Below, in pieces: positions 1 to 12,443 of a DNA stretch of 55,738 nucleotides. Origin of the DNA: Tubiluchus corallicola. Its lineage: Eukaryota > Priapulida > Priapulimorpha > Priapulimorphida > Tubiluchidae. The notes beneath the pieces were generated by a model. That model was not told where the DNA came from. It searched no databases and was given only the letters and a program-made list of their open reading frames with translations. Location of the stretch: the NCBI GenBank assembly GCA_030141605.1, contig JAQGDQ010000108.1:560001-615738 (forward strand), written 5' to 3'. The position numbers were made by a program, and so were the translations under genes. Every line of letters starts with the position of its first letter. Within the stretch, counting starts at the first letter, position 1.

Positions 1-1187
1 TGCAAAACATCCGAATTTGGTCCTCATCTAGTAATGATGCTAAACAAACGTATATGAATGTAAATGCTGATATCTTTTAGCATGTCAAGCTCTTAATTCT
101 CTTAATTCTGAATATAACAAAAAGTGAAATTTACAATCAATAGCTAGTAATTAGCCTAAGTGTTGAAAAGTTGTTATTTATGGATATTAGCTAAAAGCTT
201 TAGCAACATAGCAAATGCTGAAGTAGTTGTCATTTATTGTCATTGCTTATTGTCATTCAGGATTATGTATTAGTGACACTTCCAAAGCCAGAAAAAAACA
301 GAGGTCTGATGTAAAATTTTAGACTACTCAGTTTAGTAGGCCTCAGGATTATTTGTTCCAACCAAAATTGTCAACCAGTATATCTGTCTACCAAAAACAC
401 AACGTACCTAAAATCTCGTGTAGTACTGTGCAAAGCTGAAAATACTAACTACAGCAGATATCTTGTCCAATTGTACATGTACTTCAATGAAAAGCTTTGA
501 CTCTCTAAAAAACCAGATTGTTAAATTTCACGAAAGAAATCGGACCCTTAATTTACGAATGAGAATTATTGTTTGTGTTTTAATCTTCCAAATAGCAATG
601 CAGACACAATAACAGTGCAAGATGTAAGACTTATTATTGCAACCACTGCAAGACAAATACTAGAAAATGTTTTACATGACACGTTGAAATCACTTTAGGC
701 ACTATATGAATGTTACATTTAAAATTTTTCCATTCCGGAAACACTGTTAAACTGTGAAACCGGTTTACTGTTCTGGTTGTCAGTGTATAGCTGCCAGATT
801 TTATATAACACTGATTTTAATTAGTATTCCGCACAACTGCTGACATAAGCTATATTTTGGTAGCACTTGGCTGAAGTTACTCTTGCCAAGTGGCAATAAC
901 TTTTGCATTATGTTCTGCTTTACATGTGCATGTTTGGTGAGGTCTTGCAGACTTGGAGAAATTTTACTGAGACTTAATAGCGTAATACAAAATAATTACA
1001 GTGTAACTCGTTGTGGAAATGTTCACAATAAATGCACCAATAAAGAACCATATATACGTAGTAAAGAAACGCCAAAGTTTTAAACGTCGTTAGTTCTATA
1101 GGATAAGCTGTATCTGCAGTGAGCATTTTGCATAGTTAAAAAAGGTGGTGTGATTCCCAAATATATACTATGTCAATGAAAAGGAGA

Positions 1188-1280
1188 GAGAACGATATAG
1201 TGAGAGAAGAAGCGAGATAGCAAACAAGATGAGAGAGAAAGAGAGACAGAGAGAAAAAGAAAGAAAGTGGGAGGGAAAGA
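1188..1280 (+). repeat. Purine-rich GA repeat
   Basis: Imperfect (GA)n with GAGAGAAAG units; low complexity. Confidence 0.8.
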
Positions 1281-2054
1281 GAATAAAAGGACAAATTGGC
1301 TGTTACAGTCCTTTTTGAACCATTTGAAGAAATATTTAACAGGAAGACCCAAGAGTAAAAAACTCCAAACAGCTATCTCTCGTCAAATATTGCCCAGAAA
1401 TAAGACCCTACTCCAATAAAGCTGTCAGGGTTTATAAACCAGAGAGATCTTGGCAGTATCCTTTATAGTAGTAACAATAAACACAGCAAAAAACAATAAA
1501 TACAGCAAATTGTTTTCAGTTAACAAGGGATTGCGTAGCTCGTCTCGGCCAGATATGTCTTTGCAATCAGTTCTTTTTTCTATGCGTTTTAGTCACTTCT
1601 GTTACTTGTGAAATGATCCTTTTATCCAAAACGCAAGCGTGAAACGAACATAATATCCAGACAAAACACATTTATCACTGATCAAGTGTGCATCTGTTAA
1701 TAGACTCAACATAATCGGTATACGACTTTTTCATACACACTTTGAAGTACATAATTCTATACAAGAGTATATAAACACGTATAACGTGTTAGTGTTTAAT
1801 GTGGTAAAAAAATCTTTAAAGAGAACTTGTTTCAAAAGAAAATTACGTTTGCCTCTGGGCTGTTTGTGGTCAAGGTTGTGCAATTTACGCGCTGTTACTC
1901 ACGTAGTGAACGAGAATCTTATTGTAATTAACACAAAAAAAGTTTAAAAAACGTTAAAAAACCAATCACGCAAAATTGGTTTTAAACATGTGATTAGAAC
2001 TTAATAGTCTGTTATATATATAAACTTACAAACTTACATGGGTGAAATATATTA

Positions 2055-2090
2055 GAATTCACCATCTCTCACCGCTCACACACACGCACG

Positions 2091-2169
<79 letters not shown>

Positions 2170-2196
2170 TATATGACCTGTGAGAGATGTGAATTC
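2055..2196. repeat. (CA)n microsatellite flanked by inverted repeats
   Basis: About 85 bp of (CA)n (2077-2163) between GAATTCACCATCTCTCACCG (2055-2074) and its near-perfect inverse (2177-2196). Confidence 0.75.
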
Positions 2197-2743
2197 AAAT
2201 ACATTTTACGCATGTAAATTTTGAACTGAAGCAGCGGATGGCTTGGCAGGACCCAGGATTTATAAATCAGAATCTTGCAGTTTGTTTCACATTGAAGAGG
2301 GTTTCCTAGAATTTGGCGAAAAGCAATTTTATGCTTTTAATTTTTTTATTTGTTATGAGTCCAGTTTCATTGATAAATTCAAAGTGTACGTGCTCCGCGC
2401 ACGCATACATTGTAGGACGTAACACTTAGAAACAAATGCCATACAGAATCGATAAAATACCCCCTTCAGGACCGCACCATTCAAGATAGGTCTTATAAGA
2501 CCTATATGACCTATGACCAACAAAACGTTTAATGGTTTCTAATCAATTACTAACAAAGAAGTCATTAAAAGTGGTACTTGCTGTTGCCCTAACGCATGGT
2601 ATTTAAGTTAAAAGCGGAGTAAAATAATACTCTTTGTAATGTACTTGTAGAATTGTTCCTTACGGCCGGCAAAAGCTCTTTGAGCTTATGTTAATTGTTT
2701 ACCTAAAAGCCGACTTTAAAAAAAGATTATTCTTATTATGTAA

Positions 2744-2945
<202 letters not shown>

Positions 2946-3560
2946 ATACTTTTCGCAAAGAAACATCAAGGCTGTACCAGAAATTTCAATGTGCATAAAT
3001 TTCGCGTTTATGGTTTTTAATTCATCCCTTTCGTTCTTCTTTTTCAAAATAAAGCAGCTTCTACTTTCATCTTAGCCATTTCATTGTGTTTCATAAATAA
3101 ACTCGCGCGTGCATCTTTGAACGGATACACAAATGGGCAGACTTTTATAATGATTAAACCTGTTTGATGATTGAAGATGAGATAAAAAGGACTCGTGCTT
3201 TCCACAAAGTTTCAGCTATTTCATTCGATATCATCATAGCAATCTTACAACTTTCATCGACGTCATTCCTATTCATTGTTAATTTTGCTAATAACTGATT
3301 ACTTTCTATTTCTTTTCTTTTCTTATGATGTACTAATGTAAAATTTTCGTCTGTTGTTGCATAATGTTTATGGATATTTATTAATACGTTTTATTAACTT
3401 ATTACTATAGATCATTTCTGGTGGCCTTAACAAGCTAAATGCTTCTTGGTGCTAAAAATTGTTAAATATTAATTTAATATTAAAGTTAATTATTTGAACT
3501 GTGAATTTGCTATAAATCCCTGGTTTTGACCATGTGTTCATTTGCTTTGCTAATTTAAAT

Positions 3561-3690
3561 TGATTGATTGAATGATTGAGTGATTGAATGATCGATCGCT
3601 CGATTGATTGACTGATTGATTGATTGACTGACTGACTGACTTACTGATTGATTGATTGATTGATTAATTGTTTGATTGACTGATTAATCT
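3561..3690 (+). repeat. (GATT)n tetranucleotide repeat
   Basis: Imperfect (TGAT/TGAC)n tract. Confidence 0.85.
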
Positions 3691-4014
3691 TTCTTAATAG
3701 CTGCTTTATCATCCTTTTTAAAGAGGAAAAAGGAAATTTTAAAATATGTCCTTAGCATTACGGGTACCTGTTTGAAGAACTAATATACTTGGAAAAAATC
3801 TTAATAATTTAAAATGTAACAGTTAAAACGTCACAGTATCACCATCCCAGTGTGCACCACTAGCCCACCATTGATCTTAATGACAATATAAAGTATTTAT
3901 ACTTTTGCTTAATTAGGGAAGAAAGCGGCACGAATGCTCTGATCGTTGTTTTTACTTTACGCAATGTTATTTAAGCTCATTTAACCCAAGCTCCTTAGCC
4001 CAATGGAAAATGGT

Positions 4015-4260
4015 TGCACCTAATGGTCATCGCGGGAGTGTAAGTTACAACATTTATGCAGCGTTACTGATACCGCGAGCTCTGTGTGAAGTAAGACAGC
4101 ATGTAAATGAAACGAAATTTCAAGACGAATTTTTAAATTTAATTTGTGGGTTTTTTCTCCTTTAACTTCTAGAAATCTCCAGATTATAGGGCAGAGAATA
4201 GACAATGTGCAGTGTAAGAGCGACATGTAAAAACATCTCTCGCTCAGCTCTTTATTCCTT
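4015..4260 (+). repeat. Dispersed repeat pair, copy 1
   Basis: CCTAATGGTCATCGCGGGAG, then TTATGCAGCGTTACTGATACC and GAAATTTCAAGACGAATTTTTA recur, diverged, at 41466-41650 in the same order. Confidence 0.55.
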
Positions 4261-4500
4261 CAAGACCTGCAAAAAATGATTTTAGCATACTTGTTAAGCT
4301 GTAACGCTATAATAACAACTCCACAAAACAAAACCCTATAACCATCTGTAAAGTAATACAGTAGCAATATAAATGTAATAAGTGCTGTAACAGAATGGTC
4401 TGATAAAACTAATTAATGGAGCTGTACATCGAGTGATTACTGGAGTTGGCAGCCACGACACAAGACGCAAAAAGCACGTAAATGCAACAATTTCAATTAA

Positions 4501-4605
4501 GTGTTGTTGTTGATGTTGTTGTTGCCGTCGTCGTCGCCGTCGCCGTCGCCGTCGTTGTCGTTGTTGTCATTACCGCTGTCGTTGCTGTTATTGCTGCTAT
4601 TAATT
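4501..4605 (+). repeat. (GTT/GTC/GCC)n microsatellite
   Basis: Trinucleotide tract; it produces Val- and Ser/Leu-rich frames that are not genes. Confidence 0.85.
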
Positions 4606-6562
4606 GTTTGTTTTTTGATTCTTTTGTTTGTTGGGATGTTTGTTTATTTGCTTGTTTGTCTTTCTGTTTGTTTGTTTATTTGTTTTTTCCTAGACACAGG
4701 CCCAAGGTAACTAAAATACTATGTCAATACCAACATATATACAAAATCAAGAAGCCGCCTATTGCAGCAGTCACTTATGCATGTGAGCATTTCACCCAGA
4801 ATGTGCCGTTATATTTGTACGCATGCGCTGCAATTAAGATAAGTTCGCATACACCTGCCAAAAAGTAGAAAATTTTGATAATTTCTTGCGAGATGATCAC
4901 TTCAAAACTCGCATTATGCTTCTTACTGTTGCCATTATCACCGTCGACACTAAAATGCGCATTAGGACAACATTTTTATTTATTGCAAGAAGAAACTCAT
5001 AACCACTGACCGTCACTACGCCTCTCCATCAACTAACGCTTCTTCCTCCGCTAGATAGTAGCCAGTAAAATTTTTAAGTTCGACTTGGGAGTCGTGCATT
5101 TGACGCATCAGAACACCAGTTGCTTTACGAGCACTTTTTGCGTTAGTCAGAGGCATCAGAAGACACGCTGAAGACGAGCTTTGCACCTTGCAATTAAAAA
5201 AACGACTGTCACCTCATGTGTATCTTCTGAAGATGACCACCTGTACTTTTCACCGAGGCAGTATGAAGTCATGAGTAGATAGTATGGTTTCGCAGAAATA
5301 TTTTTACGTTTTCCAGTTAGTGGTATTATGTTTCTTAGTCTGCTGGTCATCAGGTCAACAAAGAAGTTCAAGGCAAAGTGACAGTCGGAATGCTTTTAGA
5401 CACAGGTAGGCGTCTAACAATTTATAATTTTAATTACAAAAAAATTATTGAGTTATGCTTTGAAAGCATATTTTTTGCATTTTTAAACAAGGTAAAAATG
5501 TGAAAAAGTAAGGACTTAATCTTCATTTGATCCACGAACCTTAGAATTACGAAGTGAATGCCATTAAACTTGACCACACCGTCCCTTGAAATCATAGCAA
5601 ATGTTAATTCATTTCTACTAATTCATCAACCAATTCAACATTTCTAGACCCTAAACGATAGACAATGTATCCAAATGTTAGTTTGCTCATGCTACTATTA
5701 ATTACCATGGTATTTTGTAATTAACAAACTTAATTAGCTCGAATTTTTATTAAGCCGGTCCTGTAATGGTGTAATTAATCCGCTTGTAATTGTTTTTAAT
5801 TTTAATTGCAAAAATATTATAATGGTGGAAGTCTGCTACACGGCTCAGCATGAATAAATATATTCATTATATTTATTAGTGATTTCAAAGTTTACTAGCA
5901 AGTACAGGTCCCATTCAGTTTTAATGATCATCTACATATTCAAAAATTTACTCCCACACAGAATAGACGAATATTTAACTTACAGTCGCACTGAAAAATT
6001 GAAATTGGACCGTTTTAGAATAAGCGCTGGTACTATTGCTCTGTTCATTCTTGCCACTACTCGTTCTTTTCTCTTATGAGCTTTAGCGGTTCACTGCTAA
6101 AACGCGCTGTGAATACATGGCATGCACATAACATGGAAACATAACGTACAAAACATGGAAAACTTTGGTTATGGTGAGAATATAAAAATCACATAACACG
6201 TACGTTGCAGTTACACTGTCTAATTCTTCAGCTCTGGTTAGATGTCAGTCTGTTTTTGCACTGTCAAAACATTATAACTTTATTTGTCGTCGCACTGTTT
6301 TCTCAGCCTCAGCGTGTAGAATAGTAAGATCCCTTCGCAAGTACGATCAACATTAATGGATCGTCCACAATGCTATTTTGGGAATCCATCTAATAGCACC
6401 TTTGGTATTAGTAGTCAAGAACTTTGTAAGATCGCATAACTGTTTGTAGCCGATAAGGTATGTGTTATCGTTAATATAAATGAGTAAGTAAATTAAGTGG
6501 GTGTGTCAGTAAGAAGAATTCTATTTCGGACTAATGGCGCGTACAAACATAAAGATTTCTTT

Positions 6563-6630
6563 CGCAACTTGTTGCAACGTGTGAACGGCTTGGCAACTTC
6601 TCTCAGAGAGAAGTTGCACAACAAGTTGCG
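6563..6630. mobile_element. Small foldback (MITE-like) element
   Basis: Nested inverted repeats: outer arms CGCAACTTGTTG (6563-6574) and CAACAAGTTGCG (6619-6630), inner near-perfect palindrome GCAACTTCTCT-CAGAGAGAAGTTGC (6593-6617). Likely the core of a slightly longer element; the GTGAACG and CTGAACGC strings just inside and outside the arms are also mirrored. Confidence 0.55.
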
Positions 6631-7138
6631 AGAAGGTCTCTACGTCTGAACGCACCACAAAACTTCCTTAAAAACAGTCAAGGTAAAACAGTGGTACGAC
6701 GGGTCAATGAATGATTGATAGTTCAGGGTAAACAAATGCTATCATACAAATAAGCTATTCCTGAACGGGCCGAAGGACTGCAGGAGCTAAAACTGATCCC
6801 TAAGATATTATTTGTCAATGGATTTGCAACGATTCGTCGGTTTTTCAAGCAATTTTCACTTACTAGAATCATATGGCCCTAAAGAGTGCAGCTTCAGATA
6901 AATCAAGCGTTGAGCTTTACGTCAGTTTCTGAAGCAAACAATAATTGATTTTAAACAAGTCTCAAAAGAATAAAATTTAATAGTCCTGCAACTTGCTTTC
7001 CATTTATTGCTTTCAATCTTAAACACATTAAGCTACTTTACACGTGTTCCTCAATTATAAACTCTTCTCTCTTTTTCTAAAAGGAAATATCGTTATGCCA
7101 TGTTATAGGTTATGGTCAATACTGTTTTTGCTTTTACT

Positions 7139-7270
7139 TTTACTTCGTTGCTGTTACCGTTATCATCATACATCACCAGCACCAACGCCACTATTACCAC
7201 CACCTCTATCTCCATCATCATCATCACCACCATCATCATCATTATCATCGCCATCATCATCCTTATCCGA
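7139..7270 (+). repeat. (ATC/ACC)n microsatellite
   Basis: Imperfect trinucleotide tract with CATCATCACCAC units. Confidence 0.8.
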
Positions 7271-8458
7271 CAACCATCACACCATCTCTACCGCTTTTTT
7301 TCCAGTATCATCCGATAATTATCTATCATTCTAATCAACATTTGTTAAGTGTAATGTATAATCACTTGTACTGCTCAACGGTAATTATAACTAAAAGAAC
7401 GAAAAGAATATGCTTATCTCAAACAGCATAATAATTAGATGATTCTCAGTAGGGAGATCATTTGCTCACATTTTCTGCGAGAGTACAACCCCAGTAACAA
7501 ATGTGATAATCGACGCGGGAAATGTGACATTATACCAACTATCCCAAAAGACCCAATGTTAACAAATGTAGTTCATCAGACTAATGTACTCGCTTTTTCT
7601 GATTCTTGTTCGCCGTGAAATCTGGTCTGCTGTGTTTAGAGACTGCACATACCGAGTAACTTAAAATATGACACAGATGATTCTTCGGGTATTTATTGCT
7701 TATTACAGATTAGTTGCCATGACGTATTCAATAATCAAAATAAATTATAAATTCAATGAGACTTTAAGTTTTTATAAATCCTCTCATTTTCATCGAAATT
7801 GTATATAAATTAGAAAACAGACGCTGCTCTCATGAGTTCAGCTATATAACCAAATATACAGCCTGAAAAGTTAATTAACATCACAAAGTGAAAATTACAC
7901 CAGGTCTTTGTCTTTACAAATACCAATGGAAGTAGATTTAAATTAGAATAATTCAAATTGAAGTTGCAGAAATAATCAATGCTAAATTTATTACCGAGAT
8001 TTAAACCCAGTTTGTGATACCTCGCTGTAAAATTACAAACTTATTCGCAAATAGTAACACAATAAAAAAACTGAAAACTGAAAACTTTTTTGAAATAAGA
8101 GCAAACAAAACGTTCCAGGGCTTACATGCCTGCATGCCTCATCTTCAGTTCTCGACAAAGAACATGCAGCCTACTGCAAAATGTGTAATTTAATGAGTGA
8201 GAAAACATCGGCTGATTTTGTACATAAATCTGAGCACTTTAGGGCCAACGCAGCATTACAGGAAAAATTTTAACGCTGTCGAAGAGCCAGCAGTTTTCGG
8301 AATTGGTTCTTTCTCTCTGATAAGCAAAGTTTTGCAAATCAACAGTCACCATCACGGCTTCTCGAATCCGTAAAAACCTTGTGAAATCCAACTTATTAGA
8401 TGGTGACTAGCTGCAATAGCTGCAGTCCAAATTAAGCAAGTGTGATAATTAAAGCAAA

Positions 8459-8855
8459 AGAAAACACTCTTCACAAACAAGGTTAAACAAATTCCTCTTG
8501 AAATTTTCTATCACTTACATGCTGTCGTATTGCATTAGCAGCAACCCCGTATAAAACCTTGTAAATTTAAACTCCCGCGATGACAGTTAGGCGCAGCCAT
8601 TCCAAATGTGAGCAGTTTAAAACAAGTTTAGATAACATTGCGCAAAGTTTGAAAAAATTACCTTATCTTGACAATAAGATCAATAATGTGGTTTTTGGTG
8701 AATCACTGGTCACACTGGGATGGCGAAGCAATGCCGTTTTACCATACTTTAAAGATTTTAAATCATTAATCATTTTTTCCATAAGTTTTAAACAGGTAAG
8801 TGTAATGCTAAGTAATATTACTTTGTATAAAAAGTTTTTTGAAATATACTGCAAA
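8459..8855 (+). repeat. Dispersed repeat, copy 1
   Basis: Shares with 22350-22795 the strings GAAAACACTCTTCA, AAATTTAAACTC, GCGATGAC-TTAGGCGCAGCCATT, GATAACATT, CAATGCCGTTT and AAACAGGTAAGTGTAATGCTAAGT, in the same order and orientation. The open frame 8580-8876 lies wholly inside it and is therefore not counted as a gene. Confidence 0.7.
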
Positions 8856-9143
8856 ATTGCCTTTCTTTCCTTTTAAGCATATAAGCATGTATATGGATTC
8901 GTGATTTTATGAATTAAACTTTTTTATTCAAATTAAGCCCACGGGTTATTTGAAGATCACAGCGAGGAAAACTAAAAAGTCGATATTTGCACCCCACTTT
9001 GTTAGTAAGGGCGCTGAACTTTATGCCATCCTTTAGTTATTTGTAGTAGGACACATCACTCCTTCTGGCAACACAAATGGTTTGCGAGTGTAAAATATCT
9101 CATATATGTACACTGTATACGTAAAACATCAGTCATTTTCCAG

Positions 9144-9334
9144 GACTGCACTTGAGTGGAGAAATGCCTGGCATAGTGAGCGGCATCAACAATGTCATGG
9201 CAACATTATATCTCATGTAATGACAGCCTGCACCTACGACATCTACCGGTTAAATCCATACCACAAGAGGAATGATATCGAATCTCGGGATAAGGTCCAA
9301 CTAGCACAAATTACGTTAGACATTGACAAGAAAG
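9144..9334 (+). CDS. Insulin-like gene, B-chain exon
   Basis: 191 nt, entered in phase 2 and left in phase 1. The acceptor is a pyrimidine-rich TCATTTTCCAG; the donor is AAAG|GTATTA. It encodes 63 full codons, including the C-x11-C B chain and the KR site. The frame also stays open back to an ATG at 9106, but that start gives no hydrophobic leader, so it is unlikely to be the real start. Confidence 0.7.
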
Positions 9335-11635
9335 GTATTACAGGTCATATGTTTTGAATAACTGTTGTAAGCTGACGGTTTCAGTTTAAAAGAACATCAC
9401 GTCCAAAAAACAGAAATAGTTTTAAATGTAGTTTCTCAAACCTATGCAGTAACTTTGAGTTTTTATTGACAAAATTTTTGTGACTTTGCTGAAGTTGCTC
9501 CCAAATTGGTAATATATGGGAACAGTGCACTTTGAAATGTATAACGTTTTGTGGGTGGTTAAATGGCGTGCCTAAAAGTCCTATCATACACAGATTCCTG
9601 CAAAATTGTCAGCAGCATTAACGTCCAGCAATTTTTTATTATGACCACAACAACAACAACGACGACGACGACGACAACGCGTGACGGAAATGACTACTTT
9701 CCTTGGAATGGGATGTCTTTCTCATCGGGTGGCTATTGGCACATTTAGGGGCGAGTTCAGGTGTATAACTTTAGGTATCTCCAAAAGCTCCGTCGTATTT
9801 AAAAACGACTAATCATTCGTGATATTTTTCTGCTCTATATAGTGGTCTGAAAGGTCCAGAAAGCTCTGAAAACAAATTATAGTTAACATCGTCGTTGTTC
9901 TTAATTCATTAGATAATTAATCACCATAATGAACAGTTTTTTGTCCCTTTAACAATTTCAAGCGTTTATCATCGTGACGTAAATTTGTCAAATTGCTCCA
10001 TAACTTTCGCACACAAGAGCGTTCCTAGATTGAAACACAACTCGTAAATAATTACGAAATTCTAACATTTAGAATTTCAGACACAGTATGGTTTGCTTTA
10101 TTAGCGAAACCTATAAAAGTTTACCGTAATGCTCATTTGCTTTTCAAGCTAACCGCAAGTCTTCTGTGACGACTATTTGTCCTGCAAATTAAAATTAATT
10201 TAGAAATTTATATCGAAATTAAAATTAGCTGAATAATGGACTTTTATTAATGATGAGCCGTAATATCCGCAGCAGCCAACAATAAATTAGAACTTTAAAT
10301 TCATATGAAGGTGTCAGTTTGTCAGTCCAACGCTGGCGAAGGGCTTGCTAGAGCTGGTCTCCATCAGTGTAAACAAAATGTCTCCACGAAAAGACAATGT
10401 TGCTACATTGTTGTTGCTAAAATGTTATCACAAAAATATTTAATCAAATTAAACGACATTTCTCATCCTGTACTAACATTATCATGCATTTAAAAAGGAC
10501 AAGACAAGGCACCACTCGCAACAGAGGGTAGTAGCTTTGGATTACACATAAGTTTTTCAATTATTTGTATGTGTTATACTGCCCGTGTTACACACAGGTG
10601 TGAGTACTGTATTAACAGGTTTGAAGTAATAAATATTATTCCAGAATAAAACGCACCCACAAATTTTCTCGGGTATTGGGTCTCGCGACATCGACCTTTC
10701 ATCTTGAGACCCCAAAATCGATGAAGTTCTTCCTCTATTCAAAATTGTTAAAAATTGAAAGCTTTTTGTCAATTATTTGGGCAAAAAATGCCTCCACAAG
10801 ATTATTCAAGTATTGGCTCCAGTGACGCTGACCCGAACAGCGACAACTTGGGACACCAAACTCGATGAAATTTTCCTCTATTTTGATGGGTGACCTATAT
10901 GTTAAAGGAAAAAACCTTACGTCGAAAGTTTGACTTGAAACTTGTCCACAAAACAAATAACGGAATTATGGATGACCAGACAGATGCACAAACAGAGGTG
11001 TTACTATACCTCGTTTCGTAACTTCGACGTCAGAGAACAAAAGTTAGTGAATTAATTTTGCAGCTCGTACGCTGTACTAAACAAAAGAACAGGGACAAAG
11101 TAACCCCTTGCAAACGTTGTACCATGTAACCCTTGCAAACATTGTACCATAACACACCTTATTTTGTACTGAAACTTTCAGTGGAAATAACCACACGTAA
11201 AGAAACCATTCCGAAAATGGACAGGCCAACCCTAAGTCACGTGCCAAGTAATACGTCACAGAATATGAAGCCTGAACAGAAACAAAAGAGAAAGAGGTTG
11301 ATATCTGTACCAACATGATAATAAAAACCTGCAGTTTTCATAGCGGACTTTCCACTTTCGACAAAATTATTAAAATGGTTTTCAATAATTACAGTAGCAC
11401 AGAAGTAGCGAATGTTTTCTTTGCAGACATTATAGAAGAAATAGATCTGCAAAAAGCCAACAGCTTCTTCAAACCATTATCGGAATCAGTGACTAACAGA
11501 TTCAAACGAGGTTTTCGGAGATCAGGTGGAAGGGCAAACATTCTCAGCGAATGTTGTTACAAGTCTCACGGCTGTACGTGGGAGGAATATGCCGAATATT
11601 GTCCCTCTCATAAACGTGTTCGAAGTAATGGATAA
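9144..11635 (+). CDS. Insulin/relaxin-like prohormone (partial gene: B-chain exon and C-peptide/A-chain exon)
   Basis: Exons 9144-9334 and 11427-11635 join with matching phase 1 (G|AC), the phase of the conserved C-peptide intron in the insulin family. The first exon holds a B-chain-like segment: Cys, exactly 11 residues, Cys (CHGNIISHVMTAC), with hydrophobic Ile, Ile and Val where insulin B11, B12 and B15 have Leu, Val and Leu, followed by a Lys-Arg processing site (PYHKR). The second encodes a C-peptide remainder, basic sites FKR and RR, then an A-chain-like segment (ILSECCYKSHGCTWEEYAEYC) and a stop. The joined product has exactly six cysteines. Expected role, by family: a secreted hormone or growth factor with disulphide-linked B and A chains. 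The B exon enters in phase 2 through a good acceptor (TTTTCCAG), so a signal-peptide exon must lie upstream; I did not find it. Odd: five residues separate A-chain CC from the third Cys, where three is usual. Confidence 0.75.
9644..9676 (+). repeat. (ACA/ACG)n microsatellite in the insulin-like gene intron
   Basis: Short trinucleotide tract inside intron 9335-11426, which otherwise shows no gene. Confidence 0.85.
11427..11635 (+). CDS. Insulin-like gene, C-peptide/A-chain terminal exon
   Basis: 209 nt with a strong acceptor (GTTTTCTTTGCAG), entered in phase 1 and ending in a TAA stop. It encodes an acidic/amphipathic C-peptide tail, two basic cleavage sites (RFKR and RR), a Gly-Gly-Arg start to the A chain, the four A-chain cysteines, and a short basic tail with another KR. 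After the third Cys the spacing to the last Cys (TWEEYAEY, eight residues) is that of insulin. Confidence 0.72.
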
Positions 11636-12443
11636 AACTACGTAGACATCATTTTAATTAGAACACTTTCAAGCTTTATTAACTAAAGAATTGTCGACAA
11701 GTTGAAAAAAATGGTTTGCTCAATAATTTATTACTGGTAATGGATTAATAATTTATTTTAGCAAATATACATGAGTTGCGGCCAGGTAACATAATGAATG
11801 TGTAGCTTTATCTACTAGCTTAACCTTTTTGAAGTGTTTTTAAATTAAAAAAATATTGAAATAGTAGATCAAACCATTACACATTCGTTCAGTAATTTAC
11901 GTATTTATTTACAATTTTTAAACCGGTAATACATTATTCAATTTATTTCGTTATGGCATACATACTAAAACTACTCTGATGATACGTGAAAATGATACTT
12001 TTTTGTGTAAAATGATATAAAACAGTGGCGCGTGATAAACGACATAAAATGTTAAATAAATATTCTAATTATCCAAACTTAGCTGCTAATAATTGCTTTG
12101 TACTTCTAAAACATTACTGCTTGACAATATTCTATTGCTACACATGCTTGAAATGCATTCTGGGGCATGTGAAATGGATATTTTTGTTTACATTTCAAAG
12201 CTCCCTGACAACCAAACGAAATTTTCGTTTTTACAATGGACCCAAACAGAATTCATTCAGAAGCTTGTGAAAACAGTATTTGAATGATGAGTGTAGCCTT
12301 AATTTTGTTACCAATCTTAATCGATGTGATGTTGGGTTACGTGCTCTGAAGCCCTTTTCCAGCCCAACCTATTTGCGTCATTCCTATTATGCTGTAGCCC
12401 TCTAATTCTTAGTATTTAAAACTTACAGTGACTGTTTGTGCAG

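Noticed and set aside
7098-7190. Hydrophobic frame (MPCYRLWSILFLLLLLL) as the signal peptide of the insulin-like gene
   Set aside because: Low-complexity context and no good phase-2 donor to join 9144.
8580-8876. 98-codon plus-strand frame
   Set aside because: Lies inside a dispersed repeat whose second copy (22350-22795) does not keep the frame.
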